DNA of 61,398 nucleotides, from the NCBI GenBank assembly GCA_017052515.1, contig JAFHKR010000033.1, positions 1 through 61,398 of the forward strand, read 5' to 3'. The position numbers and the translations under genes are program-made. The notes below the pieces were generated by a model. The model saw nothing but the letters and a program-made list of their open reading frames with translations, made no database searches and was not told the origin of the DNA. Source of the DNA: Fictibacillus nanhaiensis (lineage in GTDB: Bacteria; Bacillota; Bacilli; Bacillales; Fictibacillaceae). Of this stretch, positions 31,126 through 44,414 are shown in pieces. Position 1 is the first letter of the stretch. The number at the start of each line of letters is the position of its first letter.

Positions 31126-31596
31126 ATGCCACGTAAAGGACCTGTTGCTCGTCGTGATGTGTTACCTGATCCAATTTACAAGTCTAAGCTTGTAACTCGT
31201 CTAATCAATAAAATTATGATTGACGGTAAGAGAGGGGTAGCTCAAACAATCTTGTACAATGCGTTCGATCTTATTAAAGAACGTACAAACCAAGATCCTA
31301 TGGAAGTGTTTGAACAAGCTCTTAAAAATATCATGCCAGTCCTTGAAGTTCGTGCTCGCCGTGTTGGTGGAGCTAACTACCAAGTACCAGTTGAAGTTCG
31401 CCCAGAGCGTCGTACAACACTAGGACTTCGTTACCTAACGAACTACTCTCGTCTACGCGGAGAAAAGACAATGGAAGAACGTCTTGCGTATGAGATCATG
31501 GATGCTGCAAATAACACTGGTGCTTCAGTTAAGAAGCGCGAAGATATGCACAAAATGGCAGAAGCAAACAAAGCGTTTGCTCACTACCGTTGGTAA
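31126..31596 (+). CDS. rpsG: 30S ribosomal protein S7
   Basis: S7 binds the 3' major domain of 16S rRNA and is a primary assembly protein of the head. The 156-residue protein has the family start [17 protein letters not shown] and the segments [16 protein letters not shown] and [18 protein letters not shown] precedes the ATG. Confidence 0.98.
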   Translation: MPRKGPVARRDVLPDPIYKSKLVTRLINKIMIDGKRGVAQTILYNAFDLIKERTNQDPMEVFEQALKNIMPVLEVRARRVGGANYQVPVEVRPERRTTLGLRYLTNYSRLRGEKTMEERLAYEIMDAANNTGASVKKREDMHKMAEANKAFAHYRW

Positions 31597-31605
31597 AATC
31601 ATAAT

Positions 31606-31629
31606 AGAGACAGTTCTCGGACTGTCTCT
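31606..31629 (+). promoter_or_regulatory. Hairpin between rpsG and fusA
   Basis: AGAGACAGT (31606-31614) and ACTGTCTCT (31621-31629) form a perfect 9-bp stem with a TCTCGG loop, 10 bp after rpsG and 46 bp before fusA. Without a T-run it is unlikely to terminate. An mRNA processing or stability role is possible. Confidence 0.55.
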
Positions 31630-31674
31630 AAAACACTATAAAAATTCCTTTTAAAAAGGGAAGGAGAGAAATTC

Positions 31675-33753
31675 ATGGCTAGAGAATTCTCCTTAAAAAA
31701 TACTCGTAATATCGGTATCATGGCTCACATCGATGCTGGTAAAACAACGACTACTGAACGTGTTCTTTACTATACTGGCCGTATCCACAAAATCGGTGAA
31801 ACTCATGAAGGAGCTTCACAAATGGACTGGATGGAGCAGGAACAAGAGCGTGGAATCACGATTACTTCCGCTGCTACTACTGCTCAATGGAAAGGTCACC
31901 GTGTCAACATCATTGATACACCAGGACACGTAGACTTTACAGTTGAAGTAGAACGTTCATTACGTGTATTAGACGGAGCGGTTGCATTACTTGATGCTCA
32001 ATCAGGTGTTGAACCACAAACAGAAACAGTTTGGCGTCAAGCGACTACTTACGGGGTGCCTCGTGTAGTATTCGTAAACAAAATGGACAAAATCGGTGCG
32101 GATTTCTTATACTCCGTAAAAACGATTCATGACCGCCTTGGTGCTAACGCTCACCCGATCCAATTACCGATCGGTGCGGAAGACCAATTCGAAGCAATCA
32201 TCGACCTTATCGAAATGAAAGCTGTATTCTACGGAAACGACCTTGGTACTGATATCGAAGTTCGTGATATTCCGGAAGAGCACATGCCTTTAGCTGAAGA
32301 ATACCGTGGAAAACTTATCGAAGCGGTTGCTGAGCTAGATGAAGAAATGATGATGAAGTACTTAGAAGGCGAAGAAATTACGAACGAAGAACTTAAAGCA
32401 GGTATCCGTCAAGGAACTTGTAACGTTGAGTTCTACCCAGTAATGTGTGGTTCGGCATTTAAGAACAAAGGTGTTCAGCTTATGCTAGACGCGGTTCTTG
32501 ATTACCTTCCATCGCCAATCGATGTACCAGCAATCAAAGGTGTACTTCCTGACTCTGAAGAAGAAGTAACTCGTGAATCAAGTGACGAAGCACCATTCTC
32601 TGCACTTGCATTTAAAGTTATGACTGACCCTTATGTTGGTAAGTTAACATTCTTCCGTGTGTACTCTGGTACACTAAACTCTGGATCATACGTACAGAAC
32701 TCTACTAAAGGAAAGCGCGAGCGTGTTGGACGTATCCTTCAAATGCACGCAAACTCCCGTGAAGAGATCTCTATCGTATACGCTGGAGATATCGCAGCTG
32801 CTGTAGGTCTTAAAGACACTACAACTGGTGATACACTTTGTGATGAAAAGAACCTTGTTATCTTAGAATCCATGGTATTCCCAGAGCCAGTTATCTCACT
32901 ATCTATCGAGCCGAAGTCTAAAGCAGACCAAGACAAGATGGGTATGGCGCTTGCTAAGCTAGCTGAAGAAGATCCAACATTCCGTACTGAAACAAACGAA
33001 GAAACTGGACAAACGATCATCGCAGGTATGGGTGAGCTTCACCTTGATATCCTAGTTGACCGTATGCGCCGTGAATTCAAGGTAGAAGCAAACGTGGGTG
33101 CTCCTCAGGTTGCTTACCGTGAAACAATTCGCCAAGCTGCTAAAGTCGAAGGTAAATTCGTTCGTCAGTCCGGTGGTCGTGGACAATACGGTCACGTTTG
33201 GATCGAATTCGAGCCAGGTGATGAAGGATCTGGATTCGTATTTGAAAACAAAATCGTTGGTGGGGCAGTTCCTCGTGAATACATCCCTGCAGTTCAAGCT
33301 GGTATTGAAGAATCAATGAAAAACGGAATGCTTGCTGGTTTCCCATTACTTGACCTTAAAGCTCGTATCGTTGATGGTTCATACCATGATGTTGACTCCA
33401 ACGAAATGGCGTTTAAGATTGCCGGTTCAATGGCACTTAAGAACGCTAAATCAAAGTGTGACCCTGCAATTCTAGAGCCGATCATGAAAGTTGAAGTAAC
33501 GGTTCCTGAAGAGTACATGGGTGATATCATGGGTGACGTAACTTCTCGTCGTGGACGTGTTGAAGGTATGGAAGCTCGTGGTAACGCACAAATCGTTAAA
33601 GCGATGGTTCCACTTGCTGAGATGTTCGGATATGCAACTAGCTTGCGTTCTCGTACACAAGGCCGCGGTACTTACTCAATGCACTTCGATCACTACGAAG
33701 AAGTACCTAAGTCAATCTCTGAAGAAATCATCAAAAAATCAACTGGAGCTTAA
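31675..33753 (+). CDS. fusA: Elongation factor G
   Basis: EF-G catalyses translocation and, with RRF, ribosome recycling. The G1 motif AHIDAGKTT lies at 17-25, with DTPGHVD and NKMDK further on. Domains II-V follow to residue 692, including the GRGQYGHV segment of domain IV. The fusidic-acid region appears normal. AAGGAGAG precedes the ATG. Confidence 0.98.
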   Translation: MAREFSLKNTRNIGIMAHIDAGKTTTTERVLYYTGRIHKIGETHEGASQMDWMEQEQERGITITSAATTAQWKGHRVNIIDTPGHVDFTVEVERSLRVLDGAVALLDAQSGVEPQTETVWRQATTYGVPRVVFVNKMDKIGADFLYSVKTIHDRLGANAHPIQLPIGAEDQFEAIIDLIEMKAVFYGNDLGTDIEVRDIPEEHMPLAEEYRGKLIEAVAELDEEMMMKYLEGEEITNEELKAGIRQGTCNVEFYPVMCGSAFKNKGVQLMLDAVLDYLPSPIDVPAIKGVLPDSEEEVTRESSDEAPFSALAFKVMTDPYVGKLTFFRVYSGTLNSGSYVQNSTKGKRERVGRILQMHANSREEISIVYAGDIAAAVGLKDTTTGDTLCDEKNLVILESMVFPEPVISLSIEPKSKADQDKMGMALAKLAEEDPTFRTETNEETGQTIIAGMGELHLDILVDRMRREFKVEANVGAPQVAYRETIRQAAKVEGKFVRQSGGRGQYGHVWIEFEPGDEGSGFVFENKIVGGAVPREYIPAVQAGIEESMKNGMLAGFPLLDLKARIVDGSYHDVDSNEMAFKIAGSMALKNAKSKCDPAILEPIMKVEVTVPEEYMGDIMGDVTSRRGRVEGMEARGNAQIVKAMVPLAEMFGYATSLRSRTQGRGTYSMHFDHYEEVPKSISEEIIKKSTGA

Positions 33754-33779
33754 TCTCTTCGGTTGTAAGAAACAACATT

Positions 33780-33808
33780 TTCATGTAATCTAAAATGGGC
33801 AGTACAAT
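33780..33808 (+). promoter_or_regulatory. Possible promoter of tuf
   Basis: TTCATG (33780-33785) and TACAAT (33803-33808) with a 17-bp spacer, in the 115-bp fusA-tuf gap. The -35 is weak. In B. subtilis tuf has its own promoter, which supports the idea. Confidence 0.4.
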
Positions 33809-33868
33809 CTGTCTGTTTTAAATAAAAAATCTACTATATGTAAACATATTTAAGGAGGAATCTTTCTC

Positions 33869-35059
33869 ATGGGTAAAGAGAAATTTGATCGTTCCAAAAC
33901 GCATGCTAACATTGGTACTATCGGTCACGTTGACCATGGTAAAACAACTTTAACAGCTGCTATCACTACTGTTCTTGCTAAGAAAAACGGTAAGGGTGTA
34001 GCAATGGCTTATGACCAAATCGACGGTGCTCCAGAAGAGCGCGAACGTGGAATCACAATCTCAACTGCACACGTTGAGTATGAAACTGATTCTCGTCACT
34101 ATGCACACGTAGACTGCCCAGGACATGCTGACTATGTTAAGAACATGATCACTGGTGCAGCACAAATGGATGGTGGGATCCTAGTAGTATCTGCTGCTGA
34201 CGGCCCAATGCCACAAACTCGTGAGCACATCCTTCTTTCTCGTCAAGTAGGTGTACCTTACCTTGTTGTATTCATGAACAAGTGTGACATGGTAGACGAC
34301 GAAGAACTTCTTGAGCTAGTAGAAATGGAAGTTCGTGACCTTCTTTCTGAGTATGACTTCCCAGGAGATGACATTCCTGTAATCAAAGGTTCTGCTCTTA
34401 AAGCTCTTGAAGGAGACGCTGATTGGGAAGCTAAAATCTACGAGCTAATGGACGCTGTAGATTCTTATATCCCAACTCCTCCACGTGACACTGAAAAGCC
34501 ATTCATGATGCCAGTTGAGGATGTATTCTCAATCACTGGTCGTGGTACAGTTGCTACTGGACGTGTTGAGCGTGGTGTAGTAAAAGTTGGTGACGTAGTT
34601 GAGATCCTTGGTCTTACTGAAGAGCCAAAATCAACAACTGTAACAGGTGTTGAAATGTTCCGTAAGCTTCTTGACTATGCTGAAGCTGGTGACAACATTG
34701 GTGCACTTCTTCGTGGGGTTTCCCGTGACGATGTTGAGCGCGGACAAGTTCTTGCTAAGCCAGGTACTGTTAAAGCTCACACTAAGTTCAAATCAGAAGT
34801 TTATGTTCTTTCAAAAGAAGAGGGTGGACGTCACACTCCATTCTTCTCTAACTACCGTCCTCAGTTCTACTTCCGTACAACTGACGTAACTGGTATCATC
34901 CAACTTCCTGAAGGCGTAGAAATGGTTATGCCTGGAGATAACGTTGAGATGACTGTAGAACTAATCGCTCCAATCGCTATCGAAGAAGGAACTAAGTTCT
35001 CTATTCGTGAAGGTGGACGTACAGTTGGTGCAGGCGTAGTTGCAACAATCACTGAGTAA
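33869..35059 (+). CDS. tuf: Elongation factor Tu
   Basis: EF-Tu delivers aminoacyl-tRNA to the A site. G1 GHVDHGKT is at 19-26, with [12 protein letters not shown] and SALK motifs following. The 396-residue length equals B. subtilis EF-Tu. AAGGAGG precedes the ATG. A terminator follows, so the str cluster ends here. A second tuf copy is not seen. Confidence 0.98.
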   Translation: MGKEKFDRSKTHANIGTIGHVDHGKTTLTAAITTVLAKKNGKGVAMAYDQIDGAPEERERGITISTAHVEYETDSRHYAHVDCPGHADYVKNMITGAAQMDGGILVVSAADGPMPQTREHILLSRQVGVPYLVVFMNKCDMVDDEELLELVEMEVRDLLSEYDFPGDDIPVIKGSALKALEGDADWEAKIYELMDAVDSYIPTPPRDTEKPFMMPVEDVFSITGRGTVATGRVERGVVKVGDVVEILGLTEEPKSTTVTGVEMFRKLLDYAEAGDNIGALLRGVSRDDVERGQVLAKPGTVKAHTKFKSEVYVLSKEEGGRHTPFFSNYRPQFYFRTTDVTGIIQLPEGVEMVMPGDNVEMTVELIAPIAIEEGTKFSIREGGRTVGAGVVATITE

Positions 35060-35078
35060 TCTTATTACTCTTTTATAA

Positions 35079-35109
35079 AAACACTCTCCTTTTGGAGGGT
35101 GTTTTTTTA
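35079..35109 (+). terminator. tuf terminator
   Basis: ACACTCTCC and GGAGGGTGT pair across TTTT with one G-U, followed by T7. It lies 20 bp after the tuf stop. Confidence 0.93.
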
Positions 35110-35166
35110 TTTTGGATTCGTTTTTAGTAAAGGAAGTCTTCATAAGCTTTGTTGATTGTGAAAGTA

Positions 35167-35294
35167 GTTGATTTCCGTTCCAGTGCTTCGCTTTCCGCGG
35201 GGCATGCGATGAGCCACATTCGTACGTTTCACGTATAAGTGTCTCACCTGCCCGCCTGTCCCGCAGGAGTCTCGCAACTTCCACTCCAATCAAC
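35167..35294 (-). repeat. ~130-bp structured element, copy 5 (loop subtype 2)
   Basis: Minus-strand unit bounded by GTTGATT and AATCAAC, with the GAAACGTACGAATG loop also seen in copy 2 and the central arms CAGGTGAGACACTT ... GTGGCTCATC. It shares GGAGTGGAAGTTGCGAGACT and GGAAAGCGAAGCACTGGAAC blocks with the other copies. It lies just beyond the tuf terminator. Confidence 0.87.
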
Positions 35295-35708
35295 TGTCAA
35301 AGTAGACAAGGATTTGAAAGGATCATTCTTATAGAAAAAAGTATTAATACAACATATAAAATTGTTTTAAAAAACAATTAAGGAAAAGGAAAATAGATAT
35401 AGGATCAATTTGAACGATGTATCAAACCGTAATTCCCTGAAATTTGAAGCATAATCCCGCAAATTTTACACATATTCCCGCCGGTTTCATCATTAATCCC
35501 GCGAGTTCACACCATAAATCCGCGAGTTGTAAAATCAACTATATGCGCGCCGCTGTGCAACTAAATTCACCACCACCAATCGCATCTCTTCTATATATAG
35601 AAGAAACACATTCAAATAGGTAAAAGAAGAAAAAGGAAGTTGAAATCCGTGAATAAAGTCTCTATAATAGAAAAAGTGCGATTAGCAATAAATAAATGCA
35701 AATAACAC
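35295..35708. other. Spacer upstream of the rpsJ promoter
   Basis: No gene is seen. It contains island D of phased repeats (35430-35530) and an 18-bp perfect palindrome, TCTTCTATATATAGAAGA (35587-35604). Confidence 0.65.
35430..35530. repeat. Island D: exact 21-bp-phased TAATCCCGCGAG repeats
   Basis: Five units with their C-triplet registers at 35435, 35456, 35477, 35498 and 35519, exactly 21 bp apart. The words run TTCCCTGA, ATCCCGCAA, TTCCCGCCG, ATCCCGCGA and ATCCGCGA. The family is that of island C read on the other strand. Confidence 0.87.
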
Positions 35709-35737
35709 TTGCATTGGGCGTTGCTTTTCTCTATAAT
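35709..35737 (+). promoter_or_regulatory. Promoter of the S10 ribosomal protein operon
   Basis: TTGCAT (35709-35714) and TATAAT (35732-35737) with a 17-bp spacer. Confidence 0.75.
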
Positions 35738-35749
35738 AAGTAATGTTGG

Positions 35750-36186
<437 letters not shown>

Positions 36187-36235
36187 TTTCACGTTTGCTT
36201 ATAAATATTTTACTTATTAATAGGAGGTGTGACGA

Positions 36236-36874
36236 ATGACCAAAGGAATCTTAGGTAGAAAAATTGGTATGACTCAAGTTTTCGCAGAAAACGGAGATCT
36301 AATTCCAGTTACTGTAGTAGAAGTAACTCCTAACGTTGTTCTTCAAAAGAAATCCGTTGAGAATGATGGCTACGAAGCTATCCAACTTGGATTTGATGAT
36401 AAAAAAGACTCTCGTTCTAACAAGCCACAAGCAGGACATGCGGCTAAAGCTAGCACGAGCCCTAAGCGCTACGTTAAAGAATTCCGTAATGTTGATGTTG
36501 CGGGATACGAAGTTGGTCAGGAAGTCAAAGCTGACATTTTTGCAGAAGGTGACGCTGTAGACGTTACTGGTACATCTAAAGGAAAAGGATTCCAAGGTGT
36601 TATCAAACGTCACGGGCAATCACGCGGGCCAATGAGCCACGGTTCCCGTTACCACCGTCGTCCTGGTTCAATGGGTGCAGTTGACCCTAACCGTGTTTTC
36701 AAAGGGAAAGCATTACCTGGTCGTACTGGCGGAGATACAGTAACTGTACAAAACTTAGAAGTTGTAAGAGTTGATGCAGAACGTAATCTTCTACTAATCA
36801 AAGGTAACGTACCTGGAGCGAAAAAGAGCTACGTTACAATTAACTCTGCTGTTAAAGCAAAGGATGCTAAATAA
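36236..36874 (+). CDS. rplC: 50S ribosomal protein L3
   Basis: L3 starts 50S assembly and reaches toward the peptidyl-transferase centre. The 212-residue protein shows [14 protein letters not shown] at the start and the loop [19 protein letters not shown] with [15 protein letters not shown] precedes the ATG. Confidence 0.98.
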   Translation: MTKGILGRKIGMTQVFAENGDLIPVTVVEVTPNVVLQKKSVENDGYEAIQLGFDDKKDSRSNKPQAGHAAKASTSPKRYVKEFRNVDVAGYEVGQEVKADIFAEGDAVDVTGTSKGKGFQGVIKRHGQSRGPMSHGSRYHRRPGSMGAVDPNRVFKGKALPGRTGGDTVTVQNLEVVRVDAERNLLLIKGNVPGAKKSYVTINSAVKAKDAK

Positions 36875-36891
36875 GGAAGGAGGACAATCTG

Positions 36892-37515
36892 ATGCCAAAA
36901 GTAGCATTATTTAAACAAGATGGTACTCAAGCTGGCGATATCGAATTAAACGATTCCGTTTTCGGTATTGAACCAAATAAAAGCGTGCTTTTCGACGCTG
37001 TTATTATGCAGCAAGCATCACAGCGCCAAGGAACGCACGATGTAAAGAACCGTTCTGAAGTTGCTGGTGGTGGACGCAAGCCTTGGAAACAGAAAGGTAC
37101 TGGACGTGCTCGTCAAGGATCTATCCGTTCTCCACAATGGGTTGGCGGTGGAGTGGTTTTCGGACCAACACCAAGAAGCTATTCTTACAAATTACCTAAG
37201 AAGGTTCGTCGCTTAGCTATTAAATCAGCGCTATCTTCTAAGGTTCTAGATAACGACTTGATCGTTTTAGAAGGACTTGCATTCGAAGCTCCTAAAACAA
37301 AGGAAATGATGCAAGTACTTGCAAATCTATCCGCAGATCGTAAAGCATTAGTTGTAACTGCTGATTACAATGACGCTGTTGCATTGTCTGCACGTAACAT
37401 CCCTGGCGTAACAGTTGTTACGGCTAACGGCGTTAGTGTTCTTGACGTGTTAAACCACGACAAGCTTCTTATGACTAAAGACGCTGTGGAAAAAGTAGGG
37501 GAGGTGCTCGCATAA
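36892..37515 (+). CDS. rplD: 50S ribosomal protein L4
   Basis: L4 lines the exit tunnel. The 207-residue protein has the extended loop [19 protein letters not shown] and [12 protein letters not shown] characteristic of L4. Its final base is shared with the rplW start (TAATG). Confidence 0.98.
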   Translation: MPKVALFKQDGTQAGDIELNDSVFGIEPNKSVLFDAVIMQQASQRQGTHDVKNRSEVAGGGRKPWKQKGTGRARQGSIRSPQWVGGGVVFGPTPRSYSYKLPKKVRRLAIKSALSSKVLDNDLIVLEGLAFEAPKTKEMMQVLANLSADRKALVVTADYNDAVALSARNIPGVTVVTANGVSVLDVLNHDKLLMTKDAVEKVGEVLA

Positions 37516-37802
37516 TGGAAGCTCGTGATGTGATTAAGCGCCCCGTTATTACAGAGCGTTCTACTGAAATAATGGCTGACAAAAAATACACGTTCGAAGT
37601 TAACCCTCGTGCAACTAAGACTCAAATCAAAGGCGCACTAGAAGAAATCTTTGGCGTGAAAATTCAATCTGTTAACACTGCTAACTACAAAGGTAAGTTT
37701 AAGCGTGTAGGCCGTCATACTGGTTACACTTCTAAACGTAAAAAAGCTGTAGTTACATTAACTCCAGAAAGCAAAGAACTCGACTTTTTTGAAGGAGTTT
37801 AA
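37515..37802 (+). CDS. rplW: 50S ribosomal protein L23
   Basis: L23 lies at the tunnel exit and docks SRP and trigger factor. The 95-residue protein has [19 protein letters not shown] and [18 protein letters not shown]. It overlaps the rplD stop by one base, and GTAGGGGAGG within rplD serves as its ribosome binding site. Confidence 0.97.
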   Translation: MEARDVIKRPVITERSTEIMADKKYTFEVNPRATKTQIKGALEEIFGVKIQSVNTANYKGKFKRVGRHTGYTSKRKKAVVTLTPESKELDFFEGV

Positions 37803-37830
37803 AAAGAACTCGTAAAGGAGGGAAATTACA

Positions 37831-38661
37831 ATGGGTATCAAAAAGTTTAAACCGACAACTAACGGTCGTCGTAACATGTCTCAGCTTGACTTTGCTGAAA
37901 TTACAACTGACCAACCAGAAAAATCCTTGCTTGCTCCTCTTAGCAAAAAAGCTGGGCGTAACAACCAAGGTAAACTAACTGTTCGTCACCAAGGTGGAGG
38001 ACACAAGCGTAAGTATCGTATCATCGATTTCAAACGTAACAAAGACGGAATACCAGGTCGCGTTGCTACAATCGAGTACGATCCAAACCGTACGGCTAAC
38101 ATCGCGCTAATCCACTATGCAGATGGTGAGAAGCGTTATATCTTAGCTCCAAAAGGAATTAAAGTAGGGCAAGAAATCATGTCCGGTACTGAAGCTGATA
38201 TTAAAGTAGGTAACTCACTTCCATTAGCTAACATTCCTGTAGGTTCTACAATTCACAACATCGAACTTAAGCCTGGTAAAGGTGGACAATTGGCTCGTTC
38301 AGCTGGTGCTGAAGCTCAACTTCTTGGTAAAGAAGAAAAGTATGCGCTAGTTCGTCTTGGTTCTGGTGAAGTTCGTATGATCCTTCTTACTTGCCGCGCA
38401 ACAATCGGTCAAGTTGGAAACTTAGAGCATGAACTTGTAAACGTTGGTAAAGCAGGTCGTTCTCGTTGGAAGGGTATCCGCCCAACAGTTCGTGGTTCTG
38501 TAATGAACCCTAACGATCACCCACACGGTGGTGGTGAAGGACGCGCTCCAATCGGACGTAAATCACCAATGTCTCCATGGGGTAAACCAACTCTTGGATA
38601 TAAAACTCGTAAGAAAAATAGCCAAACTGACAAGTACATTGTACGTCGTCGCAAAAAATAA
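37831..38661 (+). CDS. rplB: 50S ribosomal protein L2
   Basis: L2 is needed for subunit joining and peptidyl transfer. The 276-residue protein contains [20 protein letters not shown], the conserved histidine loop [17 protein letters not shown], and a basic C-terminus ending VRRRKK. Confidence 0.98.
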   Translation: MGIKKFKPTTNGRRNMSQLDFAEITTDQPEKSLLAPLSKKAGRNNQGKLTVRHQGGGHKRKYRIIDFKRNKDGIPGRVATIEYDPNRTANIALIHYADGEKRYILAPKGIKVGQEIMSGTEADIKVGNSLPLANIPVGSTIHNIELKPGKGGQLARSAGAEAQLLGKEEKYALVRLGSGEVRMILLTCRATIGQVGNLEHELVNVGKAGRSRWKGIRPTVRGSVMNPNDHPHGGGEGRAPIGRKSPMSPWGKPTLGYKTRKKNSQTDKYIVRRRKK

Positions 38662-38718
38662 TGTGATTGTACTACGGTTCAATCGAGCCGTAGCGCAAAC
38701 ACAAAGGGAGGTTCTCAA

Positions 38719-38997
38719 ATGGGTCGCAGTTTGAAAAAAGGGCCTTTTGTAGATGACCACTTGATGAAAAAGGTCGAGGCACTTAATGAATCTAACGACA
38801 AGAAAGTAGTTAAAACTTGGTCTCGTCGTTCTACGATTTTCCCTGACTTCATCGGTCACACAATCGCTGTTTATGATGGTCGTAAACACGTGCCGGTTTA
38901 TTGCACAGAAGATATGGTCGGTCACAAGTTAGGTGAGTTTGCACCTACTCGTACTTACAAAGGCCATGCAGCTGATGATAAGAAAACAAGACGTTAA
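38719..38997 (+). CDS. rpsS: 30S ribosomal protein S19
   Basis: S19 binds with S13 in the 30S head. The 92-residue protein has [33 protein letters not shown] and [21 protein letters not shown] precedes the ATG. Confidence 0.98.
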   Translation: MGRSLKKGPFVDDHLMKKVEALNESNDKKVVKTWSRRSTIFPDFIGHTIAVYDGRKHVPVYCTEDMVGHKLGEFAPTRTYKGHAADDKKTRR

Positions 38998-39016
38998 TTG
39001 AGGGGAGGTACACAAA

Positions 39017-39358
39017 ATGGAAGCAAAAGCAATTGCTAAACAAGTGCGTATTGCTCCTCGTAAAGCTCGCATCGTAATCGATTTGATTCGAGGCAAGCAA
39101 GTAGGTGAGGCACTTGCGATTCTACGTTTGACGCCTAAAGCAGCTTCTCCTGTAATTGAAAAGGTGCTTAAGTCTGCTATCGCAAACGCAGAACACAACT
39201 ATGAAATGGAACCGAACAACTTGGTGATTAAGCAAGCGTTCGTTGATGAAGGTATTACTCTTAAGCGTTTCCGTCCTCGTGCGATGGGTCGCGCAAGCCG
39301 TATCAACAAACGTACTAGCCACATCACAATCGTTGTTTCTGAAAAGAAGGAGGGTTAA
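39017..39358 (+). CDS. rplV: 50S ribosomal protein L22
   Basis: L22 lines the exit tunnel with a long beta hairpin. The 113-residue protein has [20 protein letters not shown] and the hairpin tip [14 protein letters not shown], where macrolide-resistance changes occur in other bacteria. The sequence here is the usual one. GAGGGGAGG precedes the ATG. Confidence 0.98.
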   Translation: MEAKAIAKQVRIAPRKARIVIDLIRGKQVGEALAILRLTPKAASPVIEKVLKSAIANAEHNYEMEPNNLVIKQAFVDEGITLKRFRPRAMGRASRINKRTSHITIVVSEKKEG

Positions 39359-39361
39359 GAC

Positions 39362-40651
<1,290 letters not shown>

Positions 40652-40673
40652 ATCTTGAGAGGAGGTTCGCACA

Positions 40674-40937
40674 ATGAGTGAACGTAACCAGCGCAAGGTG
40701 TACACTGGTCGTGTTGTTTCTGACAAGATGGACAAAACGATTACAGTGCTTGTAGAAACTTACAAGACTCACACTTTATATAACAAGCGCGTTAAATACT
40801 CTAAAAAGTTAAAAGCGCATGATGAAAACAACACTGCTAAAATTGGCGATATCGTAAAGGTTATGGAAACGCGTCCGCTTTCTAAAGACAAGCGATTCCG
40901 TCTAGTTGAAGTAGTACAAGAAGCAGTAATTATTTAA
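40674..40937 (+). CDS. rpsQ: 30S ribosomal protein S17
   Basis: S17 is a primary 16S rRNA-binding protein with an OB fold. The 87-residue protein has [29 protein letters not shown] and [26 protein letters not shown] precedes the ATG. Confidence 0.98.
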   Translation: MSERNQRKVYTGRVVSDKMDKTITVLVETYKTHTLYNKRVKYSKKLKAHDENNTAKIGDIVKVMETRPLSKDKRFRLVEVVQEAVII

Positions 40938-40982
40938 TAAATTGTTCGGATTATACTCATATCCGAAAGGAGGTCCATTCGC

Positions 40983-41351
40983 ATGATTCAACAAGAATCC
41001 CGTTTAAGAGTAGCTGATAACTCCGGTGCGAAAGAGTTACTTTGCATTAAAGTTCTTGGTGGTTCTGGTCGTAAGTACGCTAACGTTGGTGACATTATCG
41101 TTTGTTCGGTTAAGTCCGCAACACCAGGTGGCGTTGTTAAGAAAGGTGACGTTGTTAAAGCGGTAGTGGTACGTTCTAAGCGTGGTATGCGCCGTAACGA
41201 CGGATCTTACATCCGCTTTGATGAGAACGCGGCTGTAATCGTTAAGGATGATAAAGGTCCTCGAGGAACTCGTATCTTCGGACCAGTAGCACGTGAACTT
41301 CGTGACAAGCAATTTATGAAAATCGTATCTCTTGCTCCAGAAGTTCTTTAA
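40983..41351 (+). CDS. rplN: 50S ribosomal protein L14
   Basis: L14 forms an intersubunit bridge and is the docking site of RsfS. The 122-residue protein has [20 protein letters not shown] and the loop [26 protein letters not shown] precedes the ATG. Confidence 0.98.
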   Translation: MIQQESRLRVADNSGAKELLCIKVLGGSGRKYANVGDIIVCSVKSATPGGVVKKGDVVKAVVVRSKRGMRRNDGSYIRFDENAAVIVKDDKGPRGTRIFGPVARELRDKQFMKIVSLAPEVL

Positions 41352-41402
41352 TATATTTACTAGCAAGGCGTTTATTGTCTTGTAAGGAGGTGCAACATCA
41401 CA

Positions 41403-41720
41403 ATGCCATTGCATGTGAAAAAAGGCGATAAAGTACAAGTTATTTCCGGCAAGGATAAAGGTAAACAAGGTGTGATCCTTGAAGCTTATCCGAAGCTAAA
41501 CAGAGTGCTTGTTGAAGGCGTGAACGTTGTTAAGAAACACGCAAAACCTTCTCAAGCTAATCCACAAGGTGGAATCCTTAGCCAAGAAGCACCAATTCAT
41601 GCTTCTAACGTAATGCCTCTTGACCCTAAAACTGGTGCTCCTACTCGTGTAGGCTACAATGTAGTTGATGGGAAAAAAGTTCGTGTGGCCAAAAAATCTG
41701 GTGAAACCCTAGATAAATAA
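41403..41720 (+). CDS. rplX: 50S ribosomal protein L24
   Basis: L24 is an assembly initiator with a KOW motif ([20 protein letters not shown]). The ATG at 41403 gives 105 residues beginning MPLHVKKG, two longer than the B. subtilis form. Its AAGGAGG (41384-41390) is 12 bases away, slightly far, but no better in-frame ATG exists; a GTG at 41415 would remove the conserved start. Confidence 0.96.
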   Translation: MPLHVKKGDKVQVISGKDKGKQGVILEAYPKLNRVLVEGVNVVKKHAKPSQANPQGGILSQEAPIHASNVMPLDPKTGAPTRVGYNVVDGKKVRVAKKSGETLDK

Positions 41721-41746
41721 GTCTCAGAGTGAAAGGAGGACACATA

Positions 41747-42286
41747 ATGAACCGTCTACAAGAGCGATATAAAGCAGAGATCTTACCATCTCTAATGGAA
41801 AAGTTTAATTACACTTCAGTAATGCAAGCACCAAAGATCGAAAAAATCGTTATCAACATGGGTGTTGGTGAAGCAGTATCCAACTCTAAAGTGTTAGATA
41901 CAGCAGTAGAGGAACTTACAGCAATCGCTGGTCAAAAGCCTGTGATCACGCGTGCTAAGAAATCTATCGCTGGATTCAAACTTCGTGAAGGTATGCCGAT
42001 CGGATCAAAAGTTACACTTCGCGGAGAGCGCATGTATGACTTCCTTGATAAGTTAATCAGCGTTTCCCTTCCACGTGTACGTGACTTCCGCGGGGTTTCC
42101 AAGAAGTCTTTCGACGGCCGCGGTAACTACACGCTTGGAGTTAAAGAGCAATTGATCTTCCCAGAGATCGACTATGATAAAGTAAACAAAGTTCGCGGAA
42201 TGGACATCGTTATCGTAACGACTGCGAACACTGACGAAGAAGCACGTGAGCTTCTTACACAAGTCGGAATGCCGTTCCAAAAATAA
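41747..42286 (+). CDS. rplE: 50S ribosomal protein L5
   Basis: L5 binds 5S rRNA and P-site tRNA. The 179-residue protein begins [20 protein letters not shown] and has [14 protein letters not shown] and [15 protein letters not shown]. The ATG at 41747 lies 7 bases after AAAGGAGG. An in-frame start at 41729 would precede that site. Confidence 0.97.
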   Translation: MNRLQERYKAEILPSLMEKFNYTSVMQAPKIEKIVINMGVGEAVSNSKVLDTAVEELTAIAGQKPVITRAKKSIAGFKLREGMPIGSKVTLRGERMYDFLDKLISVSLPRVRDFRGVSKKSFDGRGNYTLGVKEQLIFPEIDYDKVNKVRGMDIVIVTTANTDEEARELLTQVGMPFQK

Positions 42287-42496
<210 letters not shown>

Positions 42497-42528
42497 TACC
42501 CTGAAAAAAGGGAAGGAGGTAACTAGTA

Positions 42529-42927
42529 ATGGTTATGACAGATCCAATTGCAGATATGCTTACTCGTATCCGCAACGCAAACACTGTTCGTCACGATAAA
42601 TTGGAGCTTCCTGCTTCTAATATGAAAAAAGAAATCGCAGAAATCCTAAAGCGTGAAGGTTTTGTTCGCGATGTGGAATATGTAGAGGATAGCAAACAAG
42701 GAATGATTCGCATCTTCCTTAAGTACGGTTCTAACAATGAGCGTGTAATCTCAGGTCTTAAGCGTATCTCTAAGCCTGGTCTACGTGTTTATGCAAAATC
42801 AACTGATCTTCCACGTGTACTTGGAGGACTTGGTATTGCGATCGTATCTACTTCTAAAGGCATTATGACTGATAAAGAAGCTCGCCAATCACAAATGGGT
42901 GGCGAAGTACTAGCGTACGTTTGGTAA
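42529..42927 (+). CDS. rpsH: 30S ribosomal protein S8
   Basis: S8 is a primary 16S rRNA-binding protein and, in many bacteria, a translational repressor of the spc operon. The 132-residue protein begins [20 protein letters not shown], and the C-terminal [14 protein letters not shown] loop contacts RNA. GGAAGGAGGT precedes the ATG. The ATG at 42535 is an alternative. Confidence 0.97.
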   Translation: MVMTDPIADMLTRIRNANTVRHDKLELPASNMKKEIAEILKREGFVRDVEYVEDSKQGMIRIFLKYGSNNERVISGLKRISKPGLRVYAKSTDLPRVLGGLGIAIVSTSKGIMTDKEARQSQMGGEVLAYVW

Positions 42928-42951
42928 TAAATAGCGAATGGAGGTGTCAAC

Positions 42952-43491
42952 ATGTCTCGCGTAGGTAACAAACCGATTGAAGTTCCAGGTGGCGTTACGA
43001 TCGATGTTGCAACTGACAACACGGTTTCTGTAAAAGGCCCTAAAGGTGAACTTTCTCGCAAATTCAATGCTGACATTAAGATTAATGTTCAAGATAACGA
43101 AATTACTGTGGAACGCCCGAGCGACCACAAAGAGCACCGTGCATTGCATGGTACAACTCGTAGCGTACTAAACAACATGGTTATCGGTGTAACTAACGGT
43201 TATGAAAGAGCTCTAGAAATTATCGGGGTTGGATATCGTGCTTCCAAAGCTGGTAACAAGCTTGTACTTAACGTAGGTTACTCTCATCCTGTTGAAATCG
43301 TTCCTGAGCAAGGAATCGACATCGAAGTACCTTCTAACACGAAGGTAATCGTTAAGGGTATTGACAAGCAACGTGTTGGTGAAGTTGCTGCAAACATCCG
43401 TTCAGTTCGTTCACCTGAGCCTTACAAAGGTAAAGGTATTCGTTACGAAGGTGAATTCGTTCGCCGTAAAGAAGGTAAAACTGGTAAATAA
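42952..43491 (+). CDS. rplF: 50S ribosomal protein L6
   Basis: L6 lies near the GTPase centre. The 179-residue protein consists of two similar domains, with [18 protein letters not shown] at the start and [16 protein letters not shown] near the end. ATGGAGGTG precedes the ATG. Confidence 0.98.
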   Translation: MSRVGNKPIEVPGGVTIDVATDNTVSVKGPKGELSRKFNADIKINVQDNEITVERPSDHKEHRALHGTTRSVLNNMVIGVTNGYERALEIIGVGYRASKAGNKLVLNVGYSHPVEIVPEQGIDIEVPSNTKVIVKGIDKQRVGEVAANIRSVRSPEPYKGKGIRYEGEFVRRKEGKTGK

Positions 43492-43522
43492 AGCCGTTAG
43501 GTAGCGGAAAGGAGTGCAAAGG

Positions 43523-43885
43523 ATGATCACGAAAGCAGATAAGAATGTCGCTCGTAAGAAAAGACATGCTCGTGTTCGCCGCGTTGTAAGCGGAACAGCA
43601 CAACGTCCTCGTTTGAACGTATTCCGTTCTACAAAGCACATCTATGCTCAATTGATCGATGATCAAGCAGGTGTAACAATTGTATCTGCATCTTCCCTTG
43701 ATAAAGGTGTAAGTGTAGAAAACGGTGGAAACGTAGATGCTGCTAAAGCGATTGGTCAAGAAATCGCTAAGCGCGCAGTTGAAAAAGGAATCAAATCGGT
43801 AGTATTTGACCGAGGCGGATATTTATATCACGGACGTATTAAAGCATTAGCAGACGCAGCTCGTGAAGCTGGGTTAGAATTTTAA
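43523..43885 (+). CDS. rplR: 50S ribosomal protein L18
   Basis: L18 binds 5S rRNA together with L5. The 120-residue protein begins [20 protein letters not shown] and has [20 protein letters not shown] and [19 protein letters not shown]. The ATG at 43523 is 8 bases after AAAGGAG. The GTG at 43514 overlaps that site and is rejected. Confidence 0.97.
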   Translation: MITKADKNVARKKRHARVRRVVSGTAQRPRLNVFRSTKHIYAQLIDDQAGVTIVSASSLDKGVSVENGGNVDAAKAIGQEIAKRAVEKGIKSVVFDRGGYLYHGRIKALADAAREAGLEF

Positions 43886-43902
43886 TCGAAGGAGGGAACC
43901 TG

Positions 43903-44400
43903 ATGCGTATCGACCCTAACAAACTTGAACTTGAAGAACGCGTCGTTACCGTTAACCGTGTAGCTAAGGTAGTAAAAGGTGGACGTCGTTTCCGCTTTGC
44001 TGCAGTAGTTGTAGTTGGTGACAAAAACGGTCACGTTGGATTCGGTACTGGTAAAGCCCAAGAGGTACCAGAAGCGATCCGTAAGGCGATTGAAGATGCT
44101 AAGAAGAACTTAGTAACTGTACCGATCGTAAAAACAACAATTCCTCACCAAGTAATTGGACGCTTTGGAGCAGGTAACGTACTTCTTAAGCCTGCATCTG
44201 AAGGTACTGGGGTAATTGCTGGTGGACCTGTACGTGCAGTATTGGAGCTTGCTGGTGTAGGTGACATCCTTTCTAAGTCACTTGGATCTAACAACCCAAT
44301 CAACATGGTTCGTGCAACTATCGAAGGTTTGAAAAATTTAAAGCGTGCTGAAGACGTTGCGAAACTTCGCGGTAAATCAGTACAAGAGCTTTTAGGTTAA
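43903..44400 (+). CDS. rpsE: 30S ribosomal protein S5
   Basis: S5 is a decoding-fidelity protein at the mRNA entry. The 165-residue protein has the loop [14 protein letters not shown] (spectinomycin-contact region, normal) and [27 protein letters not shown] precedes the ATG. Confidence 0.98.
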   Translation: MRIDPNKLELEERVVTVNRVAKVVKGGRRFRFAAVVVVGDKNGHVGFGTGKAQEVPEAIRKAIEDAKKNLVTVPIVKTTIPHQVIGRFGAGNVLLKPASEGTGVIAGGPVRAVLELAGVGDILSKSLGSNNPINMVRATIEGLKNLKRAEDVAKLRGKSVQELLG

Positions 44401-44414
44401 GGAGGGAACTTTAG

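Noticed and set aside
43352-43759. 135-codon minus-strand frame over rplF-rplR
   Set aside because: Spans two certain ribosomal protein genes on the other strand and has no ribosome binding site.
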